The position numbers and the translations under genes are program-made. From Macrosoma leucophasiata (taxonomy: Eukaryota; Arthropoda; Insecta; Lepidoptera; Hedylidae), in NCBI GenBank assembly GCA_036365455.1, contig JAWQUS010000002.1, positions 1,302,001-1,366,000 on the forward strand: DNA of 64,000 nt. The letters run 5' to 3'. The notes below the pieces were generated by a model. It made no database searches. It saw only the letters and a program-made list of their open reading frames with translations, and was not told the origin of the DNA. Below, one piece after another: positions 42,540 through 53,109 of the stretch; the stretch's first letter is position 1, and each line of letters opens with the position of its first letter.

Positions 42540-43600
42540 AAAAAAAAAAGAAAAGAAAACAAAAGGTACTTAGGTACTATTGTAGCTCAGCCATATCTTT
42601 TCATAGTTTTTTCATATTTGTAGGTAAAATACCAACTTATTTCTTAATCTCTCCAGACACGAGAAAAATATGACAATTGAAATTCAATTGTGTCTCGCCG
42701 CCGGTGACCGTACGATCCTTGAAGGATTAATGCATGCTATTAGGCAGCAAATAAATAAAATAATCACTTTGTACCTATGGTATTCTAAAGTTTCATCTTA
42801 AACTCAAAGCTGCAAGTACAAAAATCTCTCTAAAAGCAGAGAAAGTATCTCAGATGATTAACTGAAGCGACATTTTTGAGAAAAACAAAAGCAAGATGTC
42901 AATGGTTACTGAATAAGCGTTTGAAGTGGATGCAGTGAGGAACGTCAATTATCTACCTTTCCAAAGGTCGTTCAACTAAAAAAAACATGCGAAACCGCGT
43001 CAAAGCGCTAGTTCCTTAATAAATTCATTACAACGCACGCCCGTGCTCTATCGATTGTGGCCTCTTTGCTCGAACGTGCCAGAGACAATCGACGCGATGG
43101 GGCTTCTGTACGCAACCATAGACAAAGTGGAAACATCCGTACAACTTTCACTATTGCACGCCAACTTCAAACATATTCAAATACAATAAAGCTCTAGTTC
43201 GCATCTCCGTTCCGAGTAGATAGAGCATTCCCATTTCAAAATTACAAAAAATAAATTTTCAAGCCAATGCTGAGCTTCCACTGCAAAACTAACCTTGATG
43301 TTACGATCGAGAGTTTAAAATTGTATATTTATATTTCGGGGTTATAAAACCTTTTTGGTTGACTAGTTCGCGCTCTTTGTCTCTGCCTCACTGTCAAGCG
43401 TACTTGTGTTTTCCCGCGTTTTTTGTTCTAATTAGTCAACCCCAGAGCCCCTCGACATTACAGACCTGGTACACGTCGCCGGTATACGTATAACAACATG
43501 CATTTTGTCTTTAAAATTGTTATAGTAATTAATACCAAGCCTTCCATCTCTAATTGAACGTACATGTGGTGCAAAAGTATTATAAAATATATTTACTAGT
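42540..43600. other. Intergenic DNA with a short inverted-end unit
   Basis: 43359-43442 has ggttgactagtt and aattagtcaacc ends around ~60 bp, a possible mini-MITE. 42715-42730 is a small hairpin (gatccttgaaggatt). Confidence 0.4.
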
Positions 43601-43601
43601 G

Positions 43602-43845
43602 GTAGAGTCCCAGTCTAGAGACTGGAGGGTGTAGGTGCCACCGCATTTACTAATCTATCTGCTTTCAAATACCTAGCAATATTCGGCACTTTCGTGTTCC
43701 AGTTAGATGGTAATGTATGGCCCCGTAATAACTATCACAGAGTCAACATATGAGGTCTCACGGGTGGCAACGCATTCGCTTTTCGACCTCTGGTTTTTGT
43801 GTAGATGTCTATAGGCTGCAGTCATCACTTAACATCCATGATATG
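43602..43845 (+). mobile_element. SINE-A2 copy lacking its tail
   Basis: From actagtggtagagtcccagt to cttaacatccatg, where it is cut by GC-rich sequence. Confidence 0.75.
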
Positions 43846-44440
43846 CACCGTATCGACCGCCCGAGGGGCAAACTTGCAGGTGCATCAGACCATCTGCACA
43901 CAGAGGTGGCGCAATTTGCTGGTCCGGGGGACGGAAGGACCCCCGATCCCCCCCGTGCACAGGCGCCGGGCCCACTCCGGTCTCTTACTCCGGCACGACG
44001 ACTGCACACGGGACTTAACACCGGTTGGCGGGATAGCCTCCCAGGCCAGAGTTTAAAAGAGAGGCCTGGGTTCGGGTCCCCTACTGACCGGCGGGCGGCA
44101 GCGGACCGTTACCGTTTCATCGGCTCTCCCTGGCCCCCGGGCCAACATATTGCGCCCCTGAGCGCAAGATGTCTTTACACATACCGGCCCCGGGGGCGGA
44201 TAATACGGTGCACTTCAAGGATAGGAACGAGGGAGAGGATAAGGGATGGGGGGGGACTGGCTCTCAGGCTCAGAAGCCGGAACACGCCCGAAGACGTTTG
44301 GCGGCAGATTACGACCTGAGGGTGCTAGCTAGCCAGGCAGGACCCAAGGGACCTTACCACCAAGCAGGACACTAGGAGGGATTACGCTGGTAGTGCCGAC
44401 CTAGCAACCATGAGGAACCAGTCGCCAGAGCCTTGTTTGC
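43846..44440. other. GC-rich insert of unknown origin
   Basis: About 600 bp far richer in G+C than all surroundings (gacccccgatcccccccgtg, ggggggactggctctcaggc). Open frames occur because stops are rare, but no family is recognisable in any. It could be 5'-UTR or gag-like sequence of a GC-rich retrotransposon. Confidence 0.4.
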
Positions 44441-44486
44441 TGATTCATAAAAAAGTATTATACGCAGTCATTATAGCAGGTTTTTT

Positions 44487-44776
44487 TTTTTTTTTTAATG
44501 TAATGGAAGTGGTAAACAAGCATGCAGTTCACATTGATGTTAAGTGATGACTGCAGCCTATAGACACCCACACAAAGACCAAGGTCAAAATGCAGATGCG
44601 TTACCACTCCTGAGGCCTAAGGTCTTATGCCTCTGTGCCGGAAATTACAGGGCCGTACATTACCACCTGACCGGAATACGATAGTGCTGAACACTACCAT
44701 TCAGCGGCAAGTATATTAGGTAATGCGGTGGTGCCTACGCCCGCGAGCTCCGTCACTGGAGCTCTACCACCAGTAA
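44487..44776 (-). mobile_element. SINE-A1 copy, near consensus
   Basis: One of the cleanest copies. Poly-T (A-tail) at 44481-44496. Confidence 0.9.
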
Positions 44777-44819
44777 AGGTTAGGACGACACTGGTATAAC
44801 ACGACAAATCTAACATTTT

Positions 44820-44987
44820 CATGGCGCCGTAATAACCATCACAGAGACATAGTAACTGAGGTCTCACGGGTGGCAACGCATCTGCATTTTGACCTCTGGT
44901 TTTTGTGTAAATGTCTCTAGGCTGCAGTCGTCACTTAACATCAATGTGAGCTGCATGCTTGTTTGCCACCTTTCTTACATAAAAAAA
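44820..44987 (+). mobile_element. SINE-A2 copy, 5'-truncated
   Basis: From ggcgccgtaataaccatcac to cttacataaaaaaa. Opposite to and 44 bp from the preceding copy. Confidence 0.8.
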
Positions 44988-44994
44988 CAGCCGA

Positions 44995-45056
44995 AATAAT
45001 ACGAAGCCTCTCTCCTTAGGTCAATGCGCAATATATATTGCTGAGAAGGTACTGTA
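44995..45056. mobile_element. MITE-B end fragment
   Basis: aatgcgcaatatatattgct and gagaaggtactgta resemble the right terminus. Confidence 0.55.
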
Positions 45057-45364
45057 CGAGTATAGCCCAGAAAAAAGCAGTAAAAAATCAAGCATTGAAA
45101 TGCGAACTTATTTACATCCCCATACATTCACTTAGCAGAAACATCTTAAGCTATGAATAGGAAATCTTAAGTCTCCATTTAATGGTGCCTCACCCCTTCC
45201 TATATTCATGGGGGTCGTAACTGGAATAATATTCACAAATTTGTTTACAGATCGTCTGAGTTGAGGGGAGACGTTGCAGGAAAAAATGCTTGTAAAATAT
45301 ATTTATTGATATTGCAAACTCCTCTAACATTGTTAGAAATATCCAATGTTCTGAAATTGATTTT
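45057..45364. other. Intergenic DNA
   Basis: Nothing was recognised. Confidence 0.35.
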
Positions 45365-45510
45365 GTATGTATGTATGTATGTATCTTCACACCAGGTCCC
45401 TAACGGGGTAGGCAGAGAGTGTAGAGCGCCAGATATCCCGGTGCTGACATACCTCTCGTGCCTCATCTACCTTCATCATTTTCGTCATACATGCACGCCG
45501 ATTCCTAAGA
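45365..45510 (-). mobile_element. Family L copy
   Basis: (GTAT)n then atcttcacaccaggtcccta, ending at the family start gccgattcctaaga. Confidence 0.8.
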
Positions 45511-45626
45511 CTTTTGACCGCACCATCAGACAAACCATTATCATTTTTTGTATGAATGTTATAAAAATATTCACTATATTTTTATAACATTCATACTATT
45601 CTTAGGAATCGGCGTGCATGTATGAC
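45484..45626. repeat. Two-step palindrome at the end of family L
   Basis: Outer perfect 27-bp arms (45484-45510, 45600-45626) and inner perfect 21-bp arms (45550-45570, 45576-45596; loop of 5). The gap between outer and inner is asymmetric (39 versus 3 nt). Confidence 0.92.
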
Positions 45627-45847
45627 AGGCAGTTACAGTATATTGATACACATTTTTTTAATAGCTATCCCGACGAACTTCTTGTCGCCTTAAAAAATAT
45701 TTTTAAAAAAGGTTTTAAAAAATAGATGTTGGCCGATTCTTAGAACAACCTACGCACGCACACTAAATTTCATCAGAATCGGTCCAGCCGCTTCGGAGGA
45801 GTACGGGAACGAACATTGTGACACGAGAATTTTATACATACGATATA
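45627..45847. repeat. Helitron-like scrap
   Basis: taaatttcatcagaatcggt, cgaacattgtgacacgagaa is phraseology shared with the 185-bp family. No termini. Confidence 0.4.
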
Positions 45848-46042
45848 ACGAAGCTGGCAAACAAGCATACAGTTCACATTGATATTAAGTGTTGACTGCA
45901 GCTTAAAGACACTCACACAAACACCAGAGGTCAAAATGCAGATGCGTTACCACTGCTGAGGCCTACGGTGTTATGCCTCTGTGCCGGAAATCATAGAGCC
46001 GTACATTACCACCTGACTTGAACACGATAGTGCTGAACACGA
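45848..46042 (-). mobile_element. SINE-A1 copy, 5'-truncated
   Basis: Family text to gatagtgctgaacac. Confidence 0.8.
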
Positions 46043-46247
46043 TCAAGAAATGGCCGTAAATACTTTTTTATATATTTTTTTTTGGGAAAGATTTTTTTTA
46101 CTTTTTTTAATAAAATATCGTTGACTTCACGGCAATATGTATGTATAAAGACTCTGAAAAATCCCGGCTGCCGTCGCGCACTTGGCCGCCCCAACATATT
46201 TTCGTTCCGCCCCGATAACTTTTTACGTCCAGCACGTACACGTATTA
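46043..46247. other. No recognised feature
   Basis: T-rich run followed by a GC-richer stretch (ggctgccgtcgcgcacttgg). Confidence 0.3.
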
Positions 46248-46432
46248 TCTTAATATATATAAATCTCGTGTCACAATGTTTGTCCTCAATGGACTCCTAA
46301 ACCACTTAACCGATTATAATAAAATTCGCGCACCATGTGCAGTTCGATCCAACTTGAGAGATAGGATAGCTTACATTACGCTATGACTAATAGGAGCAGA
46401 GCAGCGCGGGCGAAGCCGGGGCGGGCCGCTAG
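46248..46432 (+). mobile_element. 185-bp Helitron-like element, copy 2
   Basis: TC...CTAG, three differences by eye from 20917-21101. Hairpin-forming gcgcgggcgaagccgggg near the 3' end. Confidence 0.82.
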
Positions 46433-46544
46433 TTGATATATAAAATTAAACCTTTTTTATTTTCTCATTATTATGATATAAGGGAACCATATGAAATCGG
46501 CCGCATATAAGAGTTGCTGGTTGTTAAAAATAAAATAATTTAAT
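46433..46544. other. No recognised feature
   Basis: AT-rich spacer. Confidence 0.3.
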
Positions 46545-46860
46545 TGTTTTATATTATTTCGCATTAACACATGCTTGTGAAATATATTTTATTTTTAAAG
46601 AAAAATGGAAAGAAAAATTTAACTTCAGGCGAGACTCGAATTATATCGGTTGCCTAACTAGCATAGTTGGTAATAGATGGCGCTGCTGCTACCATAAAGT
46701 AATGCAATAGATGTGAAGGAAAGATTTGACAAATCGGGCAGGACTTCAGTAGCTCAATTGGAAGAGCGGCTGGACTAGATTCCCAGTGGGCTGCGAGTTC
46801 GAGTCTCGCCTGAAGTCAAATTTTTCTTTCAATTTTTCCTTAAAAATTAAATAAAATAAT
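46545..46860. mobile_element. Family F foldback with an intact tRNA-like arm
   Basis: Left arm 46602-46650 (ggaaagaaaaatttaacttc, aggcgagactcgaa) is the inverse of the right (ttcgagtctcgcctgaagtc). The right half has cagtagctcaattggaagag (A-box) and gcgagttcgagtctcgcc (B-box), with paired acceptor ends acttcag/ctgaagt. The anticodon loop would be 9 nt, so it is not a normal tRNA. Confidence 0.75.
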
Positions 46861-47402
46861 TTAATTAAAAATACTTGCGGCCAAATTTTTATAAACAACC
46901 TAGTAGGATATATAACATGTAACGGGAATAATGGACACTATCAAACACCCCGATCGGAAAATCGGGTTATAATCATAAAACATGAACTGAAATTACATGT
47001 TTATATATTTAATATTTTTTTATTTAAGAAATAAATTGTCCTCAATTTTTACGAACGGTATTCACACCCTATGCATTCTTACCCTACCGCTACCTACGGC
47101 CGCACATAAAACACGAACCTACTCACACACGCACACTGTCGCAATGTGATGTAGCGTAACCTTCATACCCCTATTTAACACTCGCTAGTAATAAGATTCA
47201 TTTTCACTATTTCATTTCTTAAATTATTATTTATAATAAAATGCACGTCCCAATGAGTTCTTATAAACTTGTTGAGACTAGCATCTTATTTTGGACAGAC
47301 GTTAGTCTCATTTTCGTTTGTATTGTCTGTTCACCAAATGGGTGACCATAATTTCCTTATTTGTAATTAATTTTAGGACAAAATGTTACCTATATTAAAA
47401 AT
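46861..47402. other. Intergenic AT-rich DNA
   Basis: Nothing was recognised. Confidence 0.35.
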
Positions 47403-47781
47403 ATAAATAATAAATAATAATGGCAAACCATTATACGTCCCACTGCTGGGCACGAGTCTCTCCCCTTTTTGGAGGGAGGCCTGGAGCTTACTCCACCACG
47501 CTGCTCCAATGCGGATTGGTGGAGGTGGGTGGGTTAGTGGCCAACCCACTGTCGGATGTTTTCAAACCGCCCATAAGGCCTCCGACAAGGTTTAACGACT
47601 GCTATCCATCGATAGCAACCGGGACCGACGGATTAACGTGCCCTCCGAAGCACGGAAACGCGCATTTAATTTGCCACTAGCGGTCACCCATCACACTACT
47701 CGACCGCGCCCGTAGTGCTTAACCGAGCAGATCGCTTACGATCTACACCAGCCGCTGGGCCATGCGCGCTTCTGTATTATT
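47403..47781 (-). mobile_element. 5S-SINE copy with 13-bp target duplication
   Basis: Full length. Exact ctatattaaaaat at 47390-47402 and 47782-47794. Confidence 0.92.
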
Positions 47782-48000
47782 CTATATTAAAAATGCCTGA
47801 AATCAATTCGGTTATCGATTCTGAACAAACTAGTTTCGGGTTGCACATTAAATCCTGTTACACGTTGTATATTCTCTAGATTATAAATATGCGTAAAAAT
47901 TAGGTTTGCAGCATATCTGGATGAACAAAATGGTTCTGCAGTGGGACCTAACCAATCAGATTTGTACATCGTTATAACAAACGTGCGGGAAATCACCCAC

Positions 48001-48475
48001 CAAAATGACGCTTCAGATTAAAAAAAAATATCTGTGTCAAATTCCTTGTTCCTTATTCATCTAGATCTAGATCACTGGTGGTAGAGCTCCAGTGACGGAG
48101 CTCGCGGGCGTAGGCACCACCGCATTACCTAATATACTTGCTGCTGAATAGTAGTGTTCAGCACTATCGTATTCCGGTCAGGTAATGTACGGCCCTGTAA
48201 TTTCCGGCACAGAGGCATAACACCTTAGGCCTCAGAAGTGGTAACGCATCTGCATTTTGACCTTGGTCTTTGTGTGGGTGTCTATAGGCTGCAGTCATCA
48301 CTTAACATCAATGTAAACTGCATGCTTGTTTACCACTTCCATTACAAAAAAAACCCATTAAAATGACGCTTCATATTAAAAAATATCTGTGTCAAATTCC
48401 TTGTTCCTTATTCATCTAGATATAGAGAAAAAAATATCTTTGTCAAGTCCCTTCTCCTTTTAGATATAAGTATAG
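48001..48475 (+). repeat. ~65-bp tandem repeat split by a SINE-A
   Basis: Unit 1 48001-48066, unit 2 48359-48422, and a diverged unit 3 48424-48470 (tatctgtgtcaaattccttg and similar). SINE-A1 (48074-48351) sits between units 1 and 2. Confidence 0.8.
48074..48351 (+). mobile_element. SINE-A1 copy
   Basis: actggtggtagagctccagt to cattacaaaaaaaa. Confidence 0.88.
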
Positions 48476-48712
48476 ATTGGTACAATACAATAGTTGCGCG
48501 TTGCACCGCAGCGACAATCGAACGTGCACTATCACTCCATCAGTACGTGCTCTTACAGATATTGATGACGTCATTAGACGCTTGCCTGCCGCAGCTCGCA
48601 GGCAACAAAGTTCTTCGTTGCTCGGTTGACATTTTTGTATGCTATAAAATTGCGAAAACTAGCGCTCCGATGGTTCGGGCATGTAGAGAGAATATCTAGT
48701 GGGAATTTTTCA
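48476..48712 (+). pseudogene. Unique DNA ending in a LINE-like coding scrap
   Basis: 48640-48705 reads LRKLALRWFGHVERISSGN, the WFGHV.R motif common in the C-terminal region of insect LINEs. SINE-A interrupts it. Confidence 0.5.
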
Positions 48713-48978
48713 CTGGTGGTAGAGCTCCAGTGACGGAGCTCGCGGGCGTAAACACCACCGCATTACCTAACATAGTTCAGCACTATCGTGTTCCGGTCAG
48801 GTGGAATGTACGGCCCTGTGATTTCCGGCACAGAGGCATAGCACCGTAGGCCTCAGGAGTGGTAACGCATCTGCATCTTGATCTTGGTCTTGGTGTGGGT
48901 GTCTATAGGCTGCAGTCATCACTTAACATCAAGGTGAACTGGATGCTTGTTTGCCACATCGATTACATTAAAAAAAAA
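48713..48978 (+). mobile_element. SINE-A1 copy
   Basis: Near full length, with ~25 bp missing around cctaacatagttcagc. Confidence 0.85.
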
Positions 48979-49212
48979 TTGATGGATGTGGTTCAGACTG
49001 AAGACTAAGGTTCACAGACTGCACTACGACTTTGGGACGCTGCTACCCACCCCGTGTTATTGCATTTACTACTGCCCTATTGAAATGGTTTGACAGACAT
49101 GTTCGGTTGACTGACTGCAATAGAGGAAGAAATCTCTTCCAGTAGTAAGTAGTAGCAGGTTGTGAGGTCGTCTTTCGTCTTACATTAACGCTTTATTAAC
49201 ATTGCAACATGT
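48979..49212. other. Possible continuation of LINE-derived sequence
   Basis: ggttcagactgaagactaag and following resemble degraded coding DNA. No frame holds. Confidence 0.35.
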
Positions 49213-49366
49213 ACTGGTGGTGGAGCTCTAGTGACGGAGCTCGCGGTCGTAGGCACCACCGCATTACTTGTATACTTGGCGCTAAATGGTAGTGTTCAGC
49301 ACTATCGTGTTCCGGCAGGTAGTAATGTACGGCCCTGGAATTTCCGGCACAGAGGCACCTGCACCT
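49213..49366 (+). mobile_element. SINE-A1 copy, 3'-truncated
   Basis: tactggtggtggagctctag to ccggcacagaggcacctg. The 3' half is absent. Confidence 0.8.
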
Positions 49367-49413
49367 CAGCAGTGGACGTATTTTGGCTGAAATGATGATG
49401 ATGATGATGCTTA
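49367..49413 (+). mobile_element. RTE LINE 3' terminus
   Basis: agcagtggacgtattttggc, tga, then (ATG)n: the QWTYFG-stop end of RTE with its tail, directly fused to the SINE-A. Confidence 0.7.
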
Positions 49414-50287
49414 TATAGTCAGTAACGCAAAACGTAATTAATATTGAATGTTATTTTAAAGATGTCCATCCCTTTTTAGCCATTACGACCCACTAATGAG
49501 CACTTTATCTATCCCGGTTCATAGTGCGAGTATTTTCCAAGTTATTATTAATATCTACTCAAGTTATTTGAAAAGCAATATAAGCTGATCTAAAACACAC
49601 AACATTCAGTCTAAACAGCATAAAATATCGGGAAATATTTACCTTTGCGCCCCTATCCTCTCGAGCTTGTAAGCTCATTTTATTGTCTTCAATATTCCCA
49701 GATTACCCTATAATCTCTCATAACGTATAACAGTTTATTCCGCATGGCAACACTGGCTTTGTTCAACTGTATGTCAGCCACGTCCCGCCAAAACGAAATA
49801 ATAACATGGCCGACACAGGAACTCGCTCGTCGCAACTGACAAATAGTTCTACTGCATTTTGTACCTTAAATCGTGAATAACTCAGTTGAGTTTCAATCGT
49901 TTATAAGTTGGAGTTAAACTATTCTACTTTTATCGCACAATTTTGATAGAACAAAGGCGGGGAAGAGTGCACGTGCGCGGAATTAGGAGGGCACGCTAAT
50001 AAAATGGTGGATTAACTGGGAGGGACAGGTGAGGGCGAAATTGAAAACTATTGGCCTCTCCAACGAGGCAATAGTACGTCTCGTGTGACGGATTTACGTC
50101 ACGAGTGACGTGATTAGATAGTGAGGTGCGTAACAAATGTGATGGAAATAGATCTTGATATTATTGCCGACTTATGTAGGTGCGAGAAAAATGTTTTATG
50201 GAATGATAGTTTGCTTTTATTTCGTATATTTTATTGTATTTTAAAAACGTTCACTAGCAGAACTTATATTGTACAGATACCTTAGTT
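49414..50287. other. Intergenic DNA
   Basis: 49740-50110 is GC-richer (cacgtcccgccaaaacg, gagtgcacgtgcgcggaatt, gacggatttacgtcacgagt). Possibly regulatory. No coding support. Confidence 0.3.
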
Positions 50288-50530
50288 TTTTTTATGTAAT
50301 GGAAGTGGTAAACATGCATGCAATTCACATTGATGTTAAGTGATGATTACAGCCTATAGACACCTACACAAAGACCAAGGTCAGAATGCAGATGCGTTAC
50401 CACTCCTCAGGCCTAAGGTGTTATGCCTCTGTACCGGAAATTACAGGGCTGTACATTACGACCTGACCGGAACAAGATAGTGCTGAACACTACAATTAAG
50501 CGGCAAGTATATTAGGTAATACGGAGGTGC

Positions 50531-51451
50531 GGCTATTGGTTCGTTAAGAAGACTGCAGTATTTCTTACCCTCTGCCACTAAGGTTGCGCTAGCTAGATCT
50601 ATTCTTTTCCCTATGTTAGATTACGCTGACATATGCTATCTAGACCTCACACAAGATCAACTGAATAAACTTGAGCGCCTTCAAAATCTTTGTATCCGGT
50701 TCGTATTTGGTCTAGGAAAATACGACCATGTTTCAGAATTTCGCGAACAACTCAAGTGGTTACCAATCCGCCTCCGCAAGAATGCACATATTCTTTCATT
50801 TCTTTACTGTCTACTATTTCATCCACAGACCCCACCTTATCTTAAAGAACGTTTCCATTGGCTCGGCCTAACCCATCCTCTCTACCTTCGCTCTTCCGTA
50901 AATCTTATTCTTAAAATTCCTTCACATAGTTCATCTTTTGTGTCAAACTCCTATCTATACTGTAGAATCCACACGTCTATGGAATTCCTTACCCTTAAAT
51001 ATTCGACAAACCCAAACTTTTAAAAATCGCCTAAAATGTTTTTACTATACAAAAAATTAGAAGCTGTTGTTGTCAAGTCTTGTAGATATGCACTCATATA
51101 TAATACTTTATTTATTTGGAATTAGTATTATTTTATGTATTATGTATTATTTTATATATTATTATGTTATTCTATATATTTATTTTATTATTGTAGATAT
51201 TTTATGATATATGGTATTAATATTATTATGTGTCTATTTATATGTAAATCTTTATTATTATTTATTTACTGTTCTATATTTTGATCTGTACACCCCTAAC
51301 CTACTCTTTTACATCTTTTCCTCTACCCAAAGGTTGTCTGGTAGAGATCACTCATCTAGCGATAAGGCCGCCTCTTGTATACTTTGTAACTCTATTGTGT
51401 ATTTCTTTGTATTCTTTACTGGTGTACAATACAGTGTATTGTTGTTGTTTA
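50531..51451 (+). mobile_element. 5'-truncated L2/CR1-like LINE
   Basis: About 920 bp between the duplications. RT C terminus first, then a long AT-rich 3' UTR ending in a short (GTT)n tail. Confidence 0.8.
50613..51023 (+). pseudogene. L2/CR1-like RT C-terminal fragment
   Basis: Reads MLDYADICYLDLTQDQLNKL, ERLQNLCIRFVFGL, then EFREQLKWLPIRLRKNAHIL. LDY....L...QL.KL.RLQN...R and LKWLPI..R are the conserved blocks after the RT thumb in the L2/CR1 group. After about 100 residues a break near 50950 leaves the end out of frame (RSSVNL...KIPSHSSSFVS). Confidence 0.8.
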
Positions 51452-51582
51452 AATACGATGGTGCCTACGCCCGCGAGCTCCGTCACTTGAGCTCTACCAA
51501 AGTAAAGTATATTTTTAAAATATATCACATACTTTAATTACTCGACCAAATAGTTCGAGTGTTGTCTGAGGGTGGGTCAAAA

Positions 51583-51712
51583 TTCTTAGGAATCGGCGTG
51601 CATGTGTGAAGAGACTGAAGCACCTGATGTATCAGGAGCGGGATATTTGGCGCTTCACACTCTCTGTCTACACCGTAAGGGACCTAGCGTGAAGATACAT
51701 ACATACATACTT
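51583..51712 (+). mobile_element. Family L copy
   Basis: attcttaggaatcggcgtgc to gaagatacatacatacatac. Confidence 0.82.
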
Positions 51713-51811
51713 TTATTACTTTTCCTAAATCATGCAGTTAATGATAAATAGAAATATTAAAGTAAGAAAGTACTTATCGTTTTTTATGGCATAACACAGA
51801 ATTAGGGAAAA

Positions 51812-51855
51812 AATCGACTACGCAGCGTAGAATGCTACGCTGCGTAGTCGATTTC
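51812..51855. repeat. Perfect short-loop palindrome
   Basis: 19-nt arms aaatcgactacgcagcgta and complement, 6-nt loop. Confidence 0.92.
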
Positions 51856-52054
51856 GCTACGAAGTTACGTAATTCCATGTAATGCGATCATACAACAACA
51901 GTTCCACTGTTTTATATAATTTTAAGCGTAGCAGTCGTTATATTTTTTTTGTCAATTATATACTTTTTTTTTCTTTATATATGTAATTAATGAAAGTACC
52001 ACATAAAATCATAAAACTCGCCACGTTTATTTAAACTTACTCGCTTTGAAATAA

Positions 52055-52145
52055 AATAACAATATGACTGGTAGAGAATGCCCTATGGCATTAAGTCCGC
52101 CTTATGTACTAGGTGCATTAAAGTTTAAATAAATAAATAAATTAC
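52055..52145 (+). repeat. LINE 3' end remnant
   Basis: gccctatggcattaagtccg, attaaagtttaaataaataa: the 3' UTR plus (AAAT)n tail of a LINE type common in moths. Identification from memory of style, not searched. Confidence 0.45.
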
Positions 52146-52317
52146 GGAAACCAACCCGACGTTTCGGCCGCTTTTCAACTTCCGTGGTCATTTCGGGTTG
52201 TTTCTCTAAATCATTTTAATTTAATATACGCGAGATAAGTCCGTAAAAATAGTTTTATTTCAAATGAGTGTGTGAAAATATTACTCGCTTTGATCTTTGT
52301 TTGTGACATTTTTTTGG

Positions 52318-52460
52318 TTTTTGTGCAGATGTCTATGCAGATGTCTATGCAGATGTCTATGCAGATGTCTATGCAGATGTCTATGCAGATGGGCTGCAAA
52401 TCTTTACTGAACATCCATGTGAAATACATGCCTGTTGGGCACCTTTGTTATGTAAAAAAA
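52318..52460 (+). mobile_element. SINE-A2 fragment hosting a minisatellite
   Basis: tttttgtgcagatgtctat opens the A2 3' third. atgggctgcaaatc and tgtgaaatacatgcctgttg complete it. Confidence 0.75.
52326..52391 (+). repeat. 12-bp minisatellite, 5.5 exact copies
   Basis: Unit cagatgtctatg without any differences, made from the SINE's own cagatgtctat segment. Confidence 0.95.
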
Positions 52461-52630
52461 TCATTTGATTCATTTTCTAATGATCATTTTTCAGAACCAT
52501 GTTGTATTCATCATAACATCATATACCTGCTGCTAGCTATGTGGAATTCAATCTTTTTGCTATCTCTTATTTATTTTTTATACTTTATATTCCTCAATCT
52601 TCATGACTAAGGTGGTACAGTCAACGGAAA

Positions 52631-52812
52631 AGTAGATGATCAAAATCGGACATTCAATACCAATTATCGTATTTTGCGTAAAAATAGTGTGGCGGTGAAA
52701 TGTTCGTAATATACGAGTTTATGAAGTGTACGAAATATTAGCTAATATTTGTTACACTATTTTGAGGCAAATTACTATCATTAGTATTGAATGGCCGATT
52801 ACGATCATCTAC
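52631..52812. mobile_element. Palindromic MITE
   Basis: gtagatgatcaaaatcggac, attcaatac and gtattgaatggccgattacg, atcatctac are ~29-bp terminal inverted repeats with four differences. Confidence 0.75.
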
Positions 52813-52822
52813 TTACATTCTA

Positions 52823-53108
52823 TTGGTGGTAGAGCTCCAGTGACGGAGCTCGCGGGCGTAGGCACCACCGCATTACCTAATATACTTGCCGCTAAATGGT
52901 AGTGTTCAGCACTATCGTGTTCCGGTCAGGTGGTAATGTACGGCCCTGTAATTTCCGGCACAGAGGCATAACACCTTACGCCTCAGGTGTGATAACGCAT
53001 CTGCATTTTGACCTTGGTCTTTCTGTGGGTGTCTATAGGCTGCAGTCATCACTTAACATCAATGTGAACTGCATGCTTGTTTACAAAATCCATAACATAA
53101 AAAAAAAA
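52823..53108 (+). mobile_element. SINE-A1 copy
   Basis: Near consensus throughout. Confidence 0.88.
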
Positions 53109-53109
53109 A

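Larger units (their letters stand above)
50288..51500 (-). mobile_element. SINE-A1 copy split by a LINE
   Basis: Family text 50288-50530 and 51452-51500. Junction repeats aatacggaggtgc and aatacgatggtgc (13 bp, two differences). Confidence 0.82.

Noticed and set aside
43750..44319. A 189-codon protein gene
   Set aside because: The frame starts inside a SINE-A2 and continues only because GC-rich DNA has few stops. No protein-like pattern.
47420..47680. Proteins beginning MANHYTSHCWARVSPLFGG at several loci
   Set aside because: They are translations of the 5S-SINE, repeated wherever the SINE occurs in that orientation.
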